Positions 16,896 through 27,829 of a stretch of 64,000 nucleotides of DNA are shown here, one piece after another. Origin of the DNA: Nocardioides daeguensis (lineage in GTDB: Bacteria > Actinomycetota > Actinomycetes > Propionibacteriales > Nocardioidaceae); assembly GCF_019192965.1 (NCBI RefSeq), contig NZ_JAHTKU010000015.1, positions 110,930 to 174,929 on the forward strand. Direction: 5' to 3'. The notes beneath the pieces are model-generated. The model was not told where the DNA came from. It saw nothing but the letters and a program-made list of their open reading frames with translations, and did not search any database. Numbering within the stretch: the first letter of the stretch is position 1; each line of letters begins with the position of its first letter. Position numbers and translations under genes: made by a program.

Positions 16896-17768
16896 TCAGC
16901 CGAACGCGTAGTCGACGACCACCGGCGCGTGGTCGCTCAGGCGCACGCCCGCGTGCTCGCGATCCACGACCGCGGACACGGCGGCGCGGGCCAGGGCGGG
17001 CGTGGCGAGGTGGTAGTCGATGCGCCAGCCGGCGTCCTTGGCGTAGGCCTTGCCGAGCCAGCTCCACCAGGAGTACGGGCCCTCGACGTCCGGGTGCAGC
17101 CGACGGACCACGTCGACCAGGGTGCGCGGCGAGAGCTGCGCGTCGAGCCAGGCCCGCTCCTCGGGCAGGAAGCCCTCGACCTGGTTGCTGCGCCGCCAGT
17201 TCGCGACGTCGGCCCTCGTGTGCGCGATGTTGAGGTCGCCGGTCAGCAGGAACTCCCGACCGGCCGCGGCAGCCGCCTTCCGGGAGGCCGCGAGGTGCCG
17301 GGCGAAGCCGGCCATGAACGCCATCTTGCGCTCGTACTTCGCCCCGCCGTCGGGCGCCTCCCGCATCCGCTTCGGGTCCTGCAGGTGCGCCGGCAGGCCC
17401 CCCTTCGGGAGGTAGAGGCTCGCCACCGTCAGCGGTACGTCGGCCAGGTCGACCTCCACGTAGCGGCCCTCGGCCGCATGGCTGCGCAACGCCCGCGGCA
17501 GCGGACGGTCCGGGTCGGGCACCGACCAGGTACGCACCGCGGCGGCGGGCTCGCGGGTCAGCACGGCGACCCCGTTGCGGCCGGCGAGCTCGCCGGCGTC
17601 GTAGGCCACCTCGTAGTCGCCGAACGCCTTCTCCGGAAGCGCGTCGACCGGGCAGCGCACCTCCTGGAGGGTGATCACGTCGCACCCGCGCATCGCCAGC
17701 CAGTCGCCGAAGCCGCGACGGTGGGCAGCGCGGATGCCGTTGATGTTGGCGGTGGCGACTCTCAGCAC
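16896..17768 (-). CDS. xthA: Exodeoxyribonuclease III (AP endonuclease)
   Basis: The 290-residue enzyme belongs to the exonuclease III/endonuclease-exonuclease-phosphatase family. Motifs are TANINGIRAAHRRGF near the N-terminus, metal-binding Glu in ITLQEVRC, LTGDLNIAH, RIDYHLAT and the C-terminal LSDHAPVVVDY. It removes abasic sites and 3' blocking groups during base-excision repair. It starts with GTG at 17768, 10 bp from the stop of the epimerase gene upstream, so the two may be cotranscribed. Confidence 0.95.
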   Translation of the reverse strand: MLRVATANINGIRAAHRRGFGDWLAMRGCDVITLQEVRCPVDALPEKAFGDYEVAYDAGELAGRNGVAVLTREPAAAVRTWSVPDPDRPLPRALRSHAAEGRYVEVDLADVPLTVASLYLPKGGLPAHLQDPKRMREAPDGGAKYERKMAFMAGFARHLAASRKAAAAAGREFLLTGDLNIAHTRADVANWRRSNQVEGFLPEERAWLDAQLSPRTLVDVVRRLHPDVEGPYSWWSWLGKAYAKDAGWRIDYHLATPALARAAVSAVVDREHAGVRLSDHAPVVVDYAFG

Positions 17769-17778
17769 GGGCGGGACG

Positions 17779-18747
17779 TTAGCGAGCCCGCCAGCGCGTC
17801 AGGAGGTCGGCCTCCCGCTCGGTCGTGATCCCCGTGATCCGCGCCGCAGGATCGGCGTCCAGCCAGGCCCGGGTGTCGCGCGTCGTGGCATCGGCGGCAC
17901 GCGGCTCGAGGCCCGCCGCCAGAGCGGGTGCGGCGTCGTGGGCGAGCATGCCGTCGTACGCCGGTCGGGGCAGCCACAGCGGGATGCTGTCCGGTCCCGA
18001 CCACGGCTCGACGCCCTCGCCGGCAAGGAAGTCGTGGTCGACCCAGACCAGGTCGGCGTCGGGCAGGCAGGCCGCCAGCAGGTCCCCGAGGGGCCGAGCG
18101 GAGCCGACGGCGTCGTAGGTGCCGCCGATGCCCTCCTCGGCGAGGGTGACGATCCAGGCCGCGAGGTCGCGCACGTCGATCATCTGCCCGAGGTCCGCGG
18201 GGTCGCCGGGCGCGAGGACCTCACCGGTGGCGGCCGAACGGCGGGCCCAGTAGGCGAACCGGCCGCTCGGGTCGCCGGGGCCCACGATCAGGCCGGGCCG
18301 GACGACGGCGGCGCCGGGCACGGCGTCGAGGACGAGCCGCTCGCAGGCGAGCTTCATCCCGCCGTAGTTCTCCACGCTGGCCATCGGGTCGAGGTCCTCG
18401 CCGATCGCCTCCTTGAGCCGGCCCGCGCCGGGGCCGGCCGGGTCGGCGTCGTCGGCGTACACCGAGATGGTGGAGACGAACACCCAGTGCGCCCCCGGTA
18501 CGGCGGCCAGGGCGCGCCGCACGTGGGAGGGCGTCCGCGACACGTCGACCACGGCGTCGTACGGGTCCCCGTCGATGAGCCGGTCCGGCGCCTCCTGCTC
18601 CCGGTCCCACCGCACCGTCGTCACGCCGGGGGGCACGGTGCCGGACCGGCCCCGGTTGGCGCACACCACGTCGTGGCCGCGGCGCGCCGCCTCGGCCGCG
18701 ACCGCGCGGGAAAGGAACTGGGTACCGCCGAGAACCAGGAGCCTCAT
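17779..18747 (-). CDS. NAD(P)-dependent epimerase/dehydratase-like reductase
   Basis: The 322-residue extended-SDR protein opens MRLLVLGGTQFLSRAVA, a Rossmann GGTxFL variant. It has VVDVSRTP after strand 4, the VFVSTISVY segment, and a Y-x-x-x-K-like ENYGGMKLACE at the catalytic position. Proteins like this are annotated as NAD-dependent epimerases or reductases of unknown substrate. Its 3' end is next to xthA. Confidence 0.82.
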   Translation of the reverse strand: MRLLVLGGTQFLSRAVAAEAARRGHDVVCANRGRSGTVPPGVTTVRWDREQEAPDRLIDGDPYDAVVDVSRTPSHVRRALAAVPGAHWVFVSTISVYADDADPAGPGAGRLKEAIGEDLDPMASVENYGGMKLACERLVLDAVPGAAVVRPGLIVGPGDPSGRFAYWARRSAATGEVLAPGDPADLGQMIDVRDLAAWIVTLAEEGIGGTYDAVGSARPLGDLLAACLPDADLVWVDHDFLAGEGVEPWSGPDSIPLWLPRPAYDGMLAHDAAPALAAGLEPRAADATTRDTRAWLDADPAARITGITTEREADLLTRWRAR

Positions 18748-18788
18748 CCCGACAGCATGCCCTGCCGGTGGCTGGGGTCGGGTGGACC

Positions 18789-19346
18789 TCAGAGGAACTG
18801 CGTCGGGTCGAACTCGTCGATCGGGATGATCCGGACCCGCGGCAGCCGCTCGTTGAACGCGTTGACGTCGTACTCGAGGTCGAAGAACTCCAGCCCGCGC
18901 GGCGTCAGCTGCGAGAACGCGCTGTTGCGGAACTCCGTGAACCCGACCAGCCCGACCCGACGCCCGTCGAGGACCTGGTCGACCTGCTCGACGAAGTCGC
19001 CGTCGTTGCTGACGAGGACGACGTCGGCCTCGCGGTTCTTCAGCTCCTCCAGCGTGCGCTGGATGGCGATGTCGACGACCTTCTGGTTGGCGCCGCCGGA
19101 GAGCGGGATCGGGCGGTACCCGATGGCCAGCAGGGCCTGCACGAAGGACATCGGCAGCTCGCTGTTGGCCGCCAGGAAGAACAGCCCGTTGGTCGGCTGC
19201 CCCCACTGCCGCTCCACGAACTGCAGCAGCCGCTCCCACCGCGGACGTTCCTCGGGCCGGGGGCGCCGGCCCAGGATCGACGTGCCGAGGGTCGCGTCGA
19301 TGTTCTCCCCGTCCACCAGGACGTGGGTGGTCCGTGCGGTCTCCAT
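18789..19346 (-). CDS. NYN-domain putative ribonuclease
   Basis: The 185-residue protein is a stand-alone NYN (PIN-like) domain. Conserved acidic positions appear in HVLVDGENIDATLG at the start, KVVDIAIQRTL in the middle and DVVLVSNDGDFVEQV late. NYN proteins are metal-dependent RNases or structurally related proteins. No antitoxin-like partner is adjacent, so a toxin role is not supported. It diverges from trxA. Confidence 0.85.
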   Translation of the reverse strand: METARTTHVLVDGENIDATLGTSILGRRPRPEERPRWERLLQFVERQWGQPTNGLFFLAANSELPMSFVQALLAIGYRPIPLSGGANQKVVDIAIQRTLEELKNREADVVLVSNDGDFVEQVDQVLDGRRVGLVGFTEFRNSAFSQLTPRGLEFFDLEYDVNAFNERLPRVRIIPIDEFDPTQFL

Positions 19347-19441
19347 GGGAGGAGGCTAGCCGTCCCGCCGGATCGGCCGCGGGGAGTCGGGGGAGTCGGG
19401 GGGTTCGGGGAACAATCCGGCTCCCGGAGCGTTGGGAAGAC

Positions 19442-19792
19442 ATGTCCACCATCGACCTCACCGCCGGCAACTTCGAGCAGACGGTTCTCGACAACGAGAT
19501 CGTGTTCGTCGACTTCTGGGCGTCGTGGTGCGGCCCGTGCCGCAACTTCGCCCCGATCTACGAGGCGGCCGCCGAGGAGCACGGCGACCTCGTCTTCGGC
19601 TCGGTGAACACCGAGGAGGAGCAGCAGCTCGCCGCTGCCGCGCGGGTCACCTCGATCCCGACACTGATGGCCTTCAAGAAGGGCGCGCTCGTCTTCTCAC
19701 AGGCCGGTGCGCTGCCTGCGCCCGCGCTCGCCCAGGTCATCGCCGCCGTCCGCGACTTCGACGTCGACGCGGCGAAGGCCGCCGACCAGTGA
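19442..19792 (+). CDS. trxA: Thioredoxin
   Basis: The 116-residue protein has the active site WCGPC (Cys30, Cys33) and the cis-proline region TSIPTLMAFKKG; length is canonical. It reduces disulfides of cytoplasmic partner proteins with electrons from thioredoxin reductase. The ATG at 19442 follows GGAAGA closely. An in-frame extension to 19334 is non-conserved. Its TGA overlaps the GTG of the following flavin oxidoreductase gene (GTGA), implying coexpression. Confidence 0.95.
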   Translation: MSTIDLTAGNFEQTVLDNEIVFVDFWASWCGPCRNFAPIYEAAAEEHGDLVFGSVNTEEEQQLAAAARVTSIPTLMAFKKGALVFSQAGALPAPALAQVIAAVRDFDVDAAKAADQ

Positions 19793-20841
19793 GCGAGCTG
19801 GTCTTCGGTCTCGACACCTTCGGCGACGTCACCCTCGACCCGGCGACGGGCGAGCGGCTGCGCCACCCGCAGGTGGTCCGCAACGTCGTGGAGCAGGCGG
19901 TGCTGGCCGACGAGGTCGGCGTCGACGTCTTCGGCATCGGCGAGCACCACCGCAACGACTTCGCGGTGACCAGCCCCGAGATGGTGCTGGCGGCGATCGC
20001 GGCGCGCACCGAGCGGATCCGGCTCGGTACGGCGGTCACGGTGCTCAGCTCCGACGACCCGGTCCGGCTCTACGAGCGGTTCGCGACCCTCGACGCGCTG
20101 TCGAACGGTCGTGCCGAGATCACCATGGGCCGAGGCTCGTTCACCGAGTCGTTCCCGCTCTTCGGCTACGACCTGGCCCACTACGACCAGCTCTTCAGCG
20201 AGAAGATCGACCTGTGGGCAGCCCTGCAGGGCGAGCAGGCCGTCACCTGGGACCGCGGCGAGCTGCGGGCGCCGCTGCGTGACGCGCGGGTCTTCCCGAC
20301 CACCGAGCGCGGCTCGATCCCCACGTGGATCGGGGTCGGCGGCTCGCCCGAGTCGGTCGTGCGCGCCGCCCGCTACGGCTTCCCGCTGGCGATCGCGATC
20401 ATCGGCGGCGAGCCCGCCCGGTTCGCGCCCTTCACCGACCTCTACCGGCGCGCGCTGAAGGAGTACGGCCGGCCGGCGCTCCCGATCGCGGTGCACTCCC
20501 CCGGCTTCGTCGCCGACAGCGACGACGAGGCGCGCGAGGCGCTGTACCCGCACTTCACCGAGAGCCGCAACCGGATCGGCGCCGAGCGCGGCTGGGGGCC
20601 CGCCACGCGCGCGCAGTACGACGCCGAGGTCGACCACGGTGCGCTCTTCGTCGGCTCGCCGGAGACGGTCGCGCGCAAGATCGCGACAGCGGTCCGCGAC
20701 CTCGGGATCCAGCGCTTCGACCTGAAGTACAGCAACGGCGCGATGCCGCACCCGCAGCTGCTGCGCAGCATCGAGCTGTACGGCACCCGGGTCGTGCCCC
20801 GCGTCCGTGAGCTGCTCGCGCAGGCCCCCGTCACGGCCTGA
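19789..20841 (+). CDS. LLM-class flavin-dependent oxidoreductase
   Basis: The 350-residue TIM-barrel protein shows luciferase-like monooxygenase motifs: VFGIGEHHRNDFAV early, LGTAVTVLSSDDPVRLYE, GRAEITMGRGSFTESF and IGVGGSPESVVRAARYG. Members use FMN or F420 to oxidise small molecules; the substrate is unknown. Translational coupling to thioredoxin is notable. The last 11 bp overlap the 3' end of a convergent TetR gene. Confidence 0.9.
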   Translation: MSELVFGLDTFGDVTLDPATGERLRHPQVVRNVVEQAVLADEVGVDVFGIGEHHRNDFAVTSPEMVLAAIAARTERIRLGTAVTVLSSDDPVRLYERFATLDALSNGRAEITMGRGSFTESFPLFGYDLAHYDQLFSEKIDLWAALQGEQAVTWDRGELRAPLRDARVFPTTERGSIPTWIGVGGSPESVVRAARYGFPLAIAIIGGEPARFAPFTDLYRRALKEYGRPALPIAVHSPGFVADSDDEAREALYPHFTESRNRIGAERGWGPATRAQYDAEVDHGALFVGSPETVARKIATAVRDLGIQRFDLKYSNGAMPHPQLLRSIELYGTRVVPRVRELLAQAPVTA

Positions 20842-21460
20842 CGGCGGCCGCGCTCACGAACAGCTCCACGAGGACGTCGACCAGCCGCTCGCGCTCGACC
20901 TCGATGTCGCCGTGCAGGGCCGCGCCGAGCGTGTGCGCGACACCGCCGATGAGGAACTGCGCCCGCAGCCGCACCTCGACCGGCAGTCCCTCGGGGGACT
21001 CGGCCGGGTCGCCGGACGACGCGGTGGCGGCGAGCATCCCGGCGAAGCGCCGGGACTCCGCCAGCACCCGCGGACCGAGCACAGGCGAGGTGATCGACTC
21101 GAGCAGCGCGATCCGACCCTTGCGCGGGTCCTCGAGGAACAGCTCGACCATCTCGGCCAGCACCGCCCGGGTCCGCGCGACGGCGTCGTCGGGAGCGGTG
21201 GCCAGCGCGGCGAGCGAGCGCGCGGCGGCCTCGGCGGCGATCTGCTCGAAGACGGCGAGCTGGAGCGCCTCGATGCTCGGGAAGCTCTCGTAGAAGTACC
21301 GCGCCGCCAGGCCCGACTCCTCGGCGACACCGCGCACGGTGGTGCCGGCGACGCCGCGGGTACCCATCAGCGCGAGGCCCGCGTCCAGCAGCCGGGTACG
21401 ACGCTCAGCGGTCCGCTCCTCGGCCGCGCGGCCGCCGTACCGTCGGGCGCTCTCCGTCAC
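20831..21460 (-). CDS. TetR-family transcriptional regulator
   Basis: The 209-residue protein has an N-terminal helix-turn-helix (TTVRGVAEESGLAARYFYESF) after a basic segment, then a helical ligand-binding domain. I take GTG 21460 (VTESARRYGG) as start; the ORF extends to 21499 with unconserved residues. It converges on the LLM oxidoreductase gene with an 11-bp tail overlap. The ligand is unknown. Confidence 0.88.
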   Translation of the reverse strand: MTESARRYGGRAAEERTAERRTRLLDAGLALMGTRGVAGTTVRGVAEESGLAARYFYESFPSIEALQLAVFEQIAAEAAARSLAALATAPDDAVARTRAVLAEMVELFLEDPRKGRIALLESITSPVLGPRVLAESRRFAGMLAATASSGDPAESPEGLPVEVRLRAQFLIGGVAHTLGAALHGDIEVERERLVDVLVELFVSAAAVRP

Positions 21461-21626
21461 CGGCCCATCGTGGCACGCACGTGGACCGACGCCGGCCACC
21501 GGCGCCTGTCACGGGAGCACAAATCCCGGCTGGCTCTCTGTTGCCGCGCACGAGCGAGGGCACCGCCCGGCGCCGCAGACTCGGTGCGACCGAGACCCCG
21601 ACCGGGAACCCGACGGAGGAGCCGCG

Positions 21627-21845
21627 ATGCACGACCTGATGACGCTGGTGCCGATCTTCGCCTTCATGCTGATCCCGCTGTGGATCCCGCTCGCCGCGAT
21701 GGCGTTCGGCGCGCTCCACGACGCCGTCCTCGCCCCGGCCCGCGCGGCGCGGCGCACGACGACGGGCGGCGTGGCCCAGCCCGCGCCCCGCGGCGCCGTC
21801 AACCCTGGCGGTCCTCGGGTCCCTGCGGCAGGAACTGCGCGGTGA
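21627..21845 (+). CDS. Small single-span membrane protein
   Basis: This 72-residue ORF has GGAGGA 6 nt before its ATG. It encodes one hydrophobic helix (LVPIFAFMLIPLWIPLAAMA) followed by a basic and proline-rich tail. The strong ribosome site and helix argue for a real gene. Its 3' end overlaps the 3' end of the convergent gene at 21799 by 47 bp. No family recognised; function unknown. Confidence 0.6.
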   Translation: MHDLMTLVPIFAFMLIPLWIPLAAMAFGALHDAVLAPARAARRTTTGGVAQPAPRGAVNPGGPRVPAAGTAR

Positions 21846-22458
21846 AGGCCGGCCAGGCCTCCGCGATCAGCTCGTCCATGTCGAGACAGGTCGCCTTGCG
21901 CACGTAGGCCTTCGCCAGCTCGGTGTCCAGCACCTTGAGCAGGAACCGCCGCAGCTCGGCGTCCAGACCGGCGATCTTGCGCAGCATCGCCCCGCGCCGG
22001 GTGTCGGTGGTGAGCTCGAGCCCGATCTGGTCCTCGGTCGGGGTCTTCAGCTCCAGGCGCAGCTTGAGCGGCGCCTCGGTGTGGACCACGAGCACGAGCG
22101 GGACGACGACCTCCGCGGTGAACGTCAACCGGTCCATCGGCAGGCCGAGCTCGAACACGACGCTGATCGGCAGGTCGATCGCATAGGTCAGCCGCTCGCC
22201 CGGCACCGGCTCGCCCGTCGTGGGCCGATAGGTCCCGACGAAGCTGACGCTCGCGAACGCCCGCCCGGGCCCCGCGCCGATCGGGCCGAGGGCGATCTGG
22301 TCGCCCAGCACCTCGTCGATCGTGCGCAGGATCCGCTCCTTGTGGAGCACCCGGTGGATCCACGCGACGCCGAACTCCTCGTACGTCGTCGGCGTGCCGA
22401 CCTCCTCGGCCACGGCTCCCTCCCGCACGACTCTCCTCCCCCACGAAGCGGACCCCAT
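21799..22458 (-). CDS. Conserved hypothetical protein, possible ligand-binding fold
   Basis: The 219-residue protein has no signal or membrane helix. It starts with a helical part (YEEFGVAWIHRVLHKERI). Alternating beta-like strands follow (FASVSFVGTYRP, LTYAIDLPISVVFELGLP, VVPLVLVVHTEAPLKLR), then a conserved-looking C-terminal helix region (CLDMDELIAEAWPAFTAQFL). I do not recognise a named family. The pattern of repeated amphipathic strands suggests a lipid- or ligand-binding barrel, but this is a guess. It diverges from the UvrA-like gene 111 bp away. Confidence 0.65.
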   Translation of the reverse strand: MGSASWGRRVVREGAVAEEVGTPTTYEEFGVAWIHRVLHKERILRTIDEVLGDQIALGPIGAGPGRAFASVSFVGTYRPTTGEPVPGERLTYAIDLPISVVFELGLPMDRLTFTAEVVVPLVLVVHTEAPLKLRLELKTPTEDQIGLELTTDTRRGAMLRKIAGLDAELRRFLLKVLDTELAKAYVRKATCLDMDELIAEAWPAFTAQFLPQGPEDRQG

Positions 22459-22569
22459 CGTGGAGTCCTGCCCCGGAATCCCGCTCCAGGACTGATGATC
22501 CTCGTACACCCCAACGACCACCGTGGCGGCGGGTCCCGCGATCGGGGGCCCGTGTCGGTGTCGTCGGTC

Positions 22570-24966
<2,397 letters not shown>

Positions 24967-24977
24967 GGCTCACCGAC

Positions 24978-25197
24978 CGATGGTTGAGGTGCGACGAGCG
25001 CCAGCGAGGAGCCGTACCGATGGTTGAGGTGCGACGAGCGCCAGCGAGGAGCCGTACCGATGGTTGAGGCGCGACGAGCGCCAGCGAGGAGCCTCGAAAC
25101 CACCGGATGCGAAGCCGGCACTGTGCCCGAGCGAGCTGTCGAGGTTCGGCCGGAGGTTTCGAGGCTCGGCCGCGGGCGGCCTCGCACCTCGACCACC
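24978..25197. repeat. Composite intergenic element A-spacer-B, copy 1 (A module tandem x3)
   Basis: Three 40-bp units (24978, 25018, 25058), each starting GATGGTTGAGG and holding GAGCGCCAGCGAGGAGC, form module A, closed by CCTCGAAACCACC. A spacer of about 50 bp follows. Module B then reads GGTTTCGAGGC, GGCCGCGGGCGGCC and ends ACCTCGACCACC at 25197. The outer ends are inverted copies. It fills the gap between the convergent UvrA-like and pterin dehydratase genes. Related copies lie at 35910 (inverted) and 52985. Confidence 0.8.
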
Positions 25198-25204
25198 GGC
25201 GGTG

Positions 25205-25534
25205 TCACTCCCAGGCCTGGACCGCATCCGGGTCCCCGGCCACGCCGAGGTCGCGCGCAGCCGCCGAGATCCGCTGAGCGAGGTCGAGGTCGGCGGTGGT
25301 GAGCGTCCCGGTGTCGTGGGTCGTCAGGTGCACCGCGAGCGAGGGGTAGCCGAGCTTGAGGTCGGGGTGGTGGTTGGCGGCCTCGGCCAGCTCACCGATC
25401 GCGTTCACCAGCGCGAGGCCCTTCACGAAGCTGCCCGTCCGGAACACGGCGTACGCATGCTCCCCCAGGACCCGCCAGTCCCCCACGCCCTCGGCGTGGC
25501 TGAACTGCTCCGCGCTGATCTGTTCGTAGCCCAT
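25205..25534 (-). CDS. 4a-hydroxytetrahydrobiopterin (pterin-4a-carbinolamine) dehydratase
   Basis: The 109-residue protein has family length and the active-site signature AANHHPDLKLGYPSLAVHLTTH. This contains the paired histidines and a later His that catalyse dehydration of 4a-carbinolamine pterins. ATG 25534 is chosen over a longer ORF because the conserved fold starts there. No aromatic amino-acid hydroxylase gene is nearby, so its role may be in another pterin or a moonlighting function. Confidence 0.9.
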   Translation of the reverse strand: MGYEQISAEQFSHAEGVGDWRVLGEHAYAVFRTGSFVKGLALVNAIGELAEAANHHPDLKLGYPSLAVHLTTHDTGTLTTADLDLAQRISAAARDLGVAGDPDAVQAWE

Positions 25535-25587
25535 GCTCCGACCGTACGCCGGCCGGCTCGGCCTCGGGCCGGCCTGCTCCCGCTGGA

Positions 25588-25694
25588 GTAACACGCCGTC
25601 CACCGCACTGGTCGCCAGTTCTCAGCACGACACGCCGACAACGCGCCGACGCGCGCGCCGACAACCGTCGGGTAGTCGGGTGGAAGCGTGTTAC
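25588..25694. repeat. 107-bp GTAACAC element, copy A
   Basis: The element begins GTAACAC at 25588 and ends GTGTTAC at 25694; just inside are CCACC and GGTGG. In reverse orientation it shares a long conserved stretch (CCGACGGTTGTC and flanks) with copy B at 44131-44237, which has exactly the same length. It lies between the pterin dehydratase start and the APC permease stop. Confidence 0.75.
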
Positions 25695-25729
25695 AGCGAC
25701 GGCTCGGCGCGGATGGCGAGACGCCCGGA

Positions 25730-27691
25730 TCAACCGGCGTGCACGTACGGCCGCCGCCGCGGGTCCGGCTCGGCGCGACGGAGCACCTCCCGGGTGAGCG
25801 GCGCGACCTCGCCGGTGCCGAAGATCAAGAAGCGCACCATCTGCGGGACCGGGGAGCCCTCGGTCCACTCGAAGTACATGTGCGGTCGGACGCCGGTCCG
25901 CTCACGCAGGTCGAGCAGCAGCGCGGCGAGGGCATTGGGGATGGTCGCGGCGTGCACGGTCAGCACCCGGTACTCCCCGTGCGCCACCGAGCCCGCGACC
26001 ACGACCCGGCTCTCGAAGTCGGAGTAGTCCTCGACGACGACCTCGACGAAGAGCAGGTCGCCGCCGTAGGGCAGCTCGTGCGCCTCGACGATCTTGCGCA
26101 CCTTCGCGCGGTAGGCGCCCGCATCGCCATGCTCAGGATCGTGGGCGACGAGCCGGAGGGTCCGGCGGGCACAGTCTCGGATGAAGGCGTCCGCCTTGGC
26201 GTCGTACTCGATGTGGGTGGTGCGCAGCTCGAGCGAGCGGGTCATCCGCGAGAGCAGTGAGACGGCGATGATCGCGGCGATGAAGCAGGCGCCGATCTTC
26301 ACGCCGTCGGGGCGCTCGAGGACGTTGTCGACGGTCGTGTAGACGAAGACGACCGAGATCACGGTGAACGCGATCGTCCAGCCGCGCTCGCGAGCCTTGC
26401 GGGCGGCCAGGGCGACGGCGACGCTCGCCGAGGTCATCAGGACCAGGACGCCGGTGGCGTACGCACCGCCCTGGGCGTCGACGTCCGCGTCGAAGAGCCA
26501 GGTGATGACGAAGGCGGTCACCGTGAGCACGCCCACGAGCGGCCGCACGGCGCCCGCCCACTCCGGCGCCATGCCGTAGCGCGGCAGGTAGCGCGGGATC
26601 AGGTTGAGCATGCCGGCCATCGCCGACGCACCCGCGAACCAGAGGATGAGGATCGTCGAGACGTCGTACACCGTGCCGAAGCCGTCGCCCAGGAAGTCGT
26701 GCGCGAGGTAGGCCAGCGCACGCCCGTTGGCGCTGCCGCCGTCCTCGAACTCCTCGGCCGGGATGAGCAGCGTGGTCACCAGGCTCGAGCAGATCAGGTA
26801 GGCGCTCATCATGATGGCGGCGGTGGTGAGCAGCCGCTTCGTGTTCCGGATCCGTACGGCGGGCCGCTCGGCGTCGTCGTCCGGGGCGCCCTCGACGTGG
26901 GTCATCACGGCCACGCCGGTCTCGAACCCGGACATGCCGAGCGCGAGCTTCGGGAACAGGGTCAGCGCGACGGCGATCATCAGCACGACGTTGCCGTGCT
27001 CGGCGCTCAGCGCGCTGGTCCAGTCGGTGACGACGTGGCCGTTCTCGAACACGTGGACCGCGCTGACGACGATCACCACCGCGTTGAGGAGGAGGTAGAC
27101 GCTGACCAGCCCGACGGCGAGCCCGATCGCCTCGGTGAACCCCTTGAGGAACACCGCGCCCAGCAGGGCGATCAGGCCGAGGGTGATCCACAGCTCCTGG
27201 CCGTGCAGGAAGGCGGGGACGTGCGGGTTCTCGACCACGTGCGCGCTCGCGTCGGCCGCCGACAAGGTGATGGTGATGATGAAGTCGGTGAGCGCGAAGC
27301 CGAGCAGCGCGAGCACGAACAGCTTGCCGCGCCAGCCGACCAGCAGCCGCTCGAGCATGGCGATCGAGCCCTGCCCGTGCGGGCTCTCGGCCGCGACCCG
27401 GCGGTAGACCGGCAGCGCCCCGAACAGGGTCAGCAGGACCAGGACGATCGTCGCCAGCGGACTGAGCAGGCCGGCGGCGAGGAACGCGATGCCCGGCTGG
27501 TAGCCGAGGGTGGAGAAGTAGTCGACGCCGGTCAGGCACATCACCTGCCACCACGGCCGGGTGTGGTCGTGGGTGGGATCGGGCGCGCCGGGTGACCGGG
27601 TCACTCCGTCGAGCGTCTGCGCCGCCGCGGGCTCCTCCGTCGGGTGGTGCGCAGCGGGCGGCTGGCGACGGATCAGGCCTCGGGCACTCAC
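25730..27691 (-). CDS. APC-superfamily permease with cytoplasmic C-terminal domain
   Basis: The 653-residue protein has about twelve membrane helices beginning at [19 protein letters not shown] soluble C-terminal region of about 170 residues after residue 480 has alternating strands and helices ([20 protein letters not shown]), resembling a nucleotide-binding regulatory domain. Annotation pipelines usually call it an amino-acid permease. Its position divergent from kdpFABCDE, and the similar layout of KUP/KimA-type potassium transporters, make potassium transport a fair alternative. The GTG start at 27691 faces a 138-bp shared regulatory gap. Confidence 0.75.
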   Translation of the reverse strand: MSARGLIRRQPPAAHHPTEEPAAAQTLDGVTRSPGAPDPTHDHTRPWWQVMCLTGVDYFSTLGYQPGIAFLAAGLLSPLATIVLVLLTLFGALPVYRRVAAESPHGQGSIAMLERLLVGWRGKLFVLALLGFALTDFIITITLSAADASAHVVENPHVPAFLHGQELWITLGLIALLGAVFLKGFTEAIGLAVGLVSVYLLLNAVVIVVSAVHVFENGHVVTDWTSALSAEHGNVVLMIAVALTLFPKLALGMSGFETGVAVMTHVEGAPDDDAERPAVRIRNTKRLLTTAAIMMSAYLICSSLVTTLLIPAEEFEDGGSANGRALAYLAHDFLGDGFGTVYDVSTILILWFAGASAMAGMLNLIPRYLPRYGMAPEWAGAVRPLVGVLTVTAFVITWLFDADVDAQGGAYATGVLVLMTSASVAVALAARKARERGWTIAFTVISVVFVYTTVDNVLERPDGVKIGACFIAAIIAVSLLSRMTRSLELRTTHIEYDAKADAFIRDCARRTLRLVAHDPEHGDAGAYRAKVRKIVEAHELPYGGDLLFVEVVVEDYSDFESRVVVAGSVAHGEYRVLTVHAATIPNALAALLLDLRERTGVRPHMYFEWTEGSPVPQMVRFLIFGTGEVAPLTREVLRRAEPDPRRRPYVHAG

Positions 27692-27731
27692 GCATCAAGT
27701 CAATCCGGCACCGGCATCCCCAGCAGCGTCT

Positions 27732-27777
27732 CTAACACGTTCCTAACAGCCGTTAGGGCCTGTCAGGCCGTCGTTAG
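27732..27777. promoter_or_regulatory. CTAAC/GTTAG site array between APC permease and kdp operon
   Basis: CTAAC occurs at 27732 and 27743 and its inverse GTTAG at 27752 and 27773. The inner pair forms CTAACAGCCGTTAG, followed by the palindrome GGCCTGTCAGGCC (27757-27769). Four symmetric half-sites in the only gap between the divergent permease and the kdp operon make a good operator candidate, perhaps for KdpE. This is inference from position. Confidence 0.5.
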
Positions 27778-27829
27778 GGACGCGTCAGGACCGCCGCCGC
27801 CGTCCGCCGGCCGGCGAAGACTGCGAGGC

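Noticed and set aside
14155..17685. An 1176-residue minus-strand open frame across MFS, GH16 and exonuclease genes
   Set aside because: Gly/Arg-rich composition without domains; a GC shadow of conserved genes.
18789..19346. NYN protein as part of a toxin-antitoxin pair
   Set aside because: No small antitoxin-like gene adjoins it; neighbours are an epimerase and divergent thioredoxin.
27692..27829. Cyclic di-AMP (ydaO-type) riboswitch before the APC permease
   Set aside because: The gap is 138 bp, shared with a divergent operon, and lacks the conserved ydaO elements; only short palindromes are seen.
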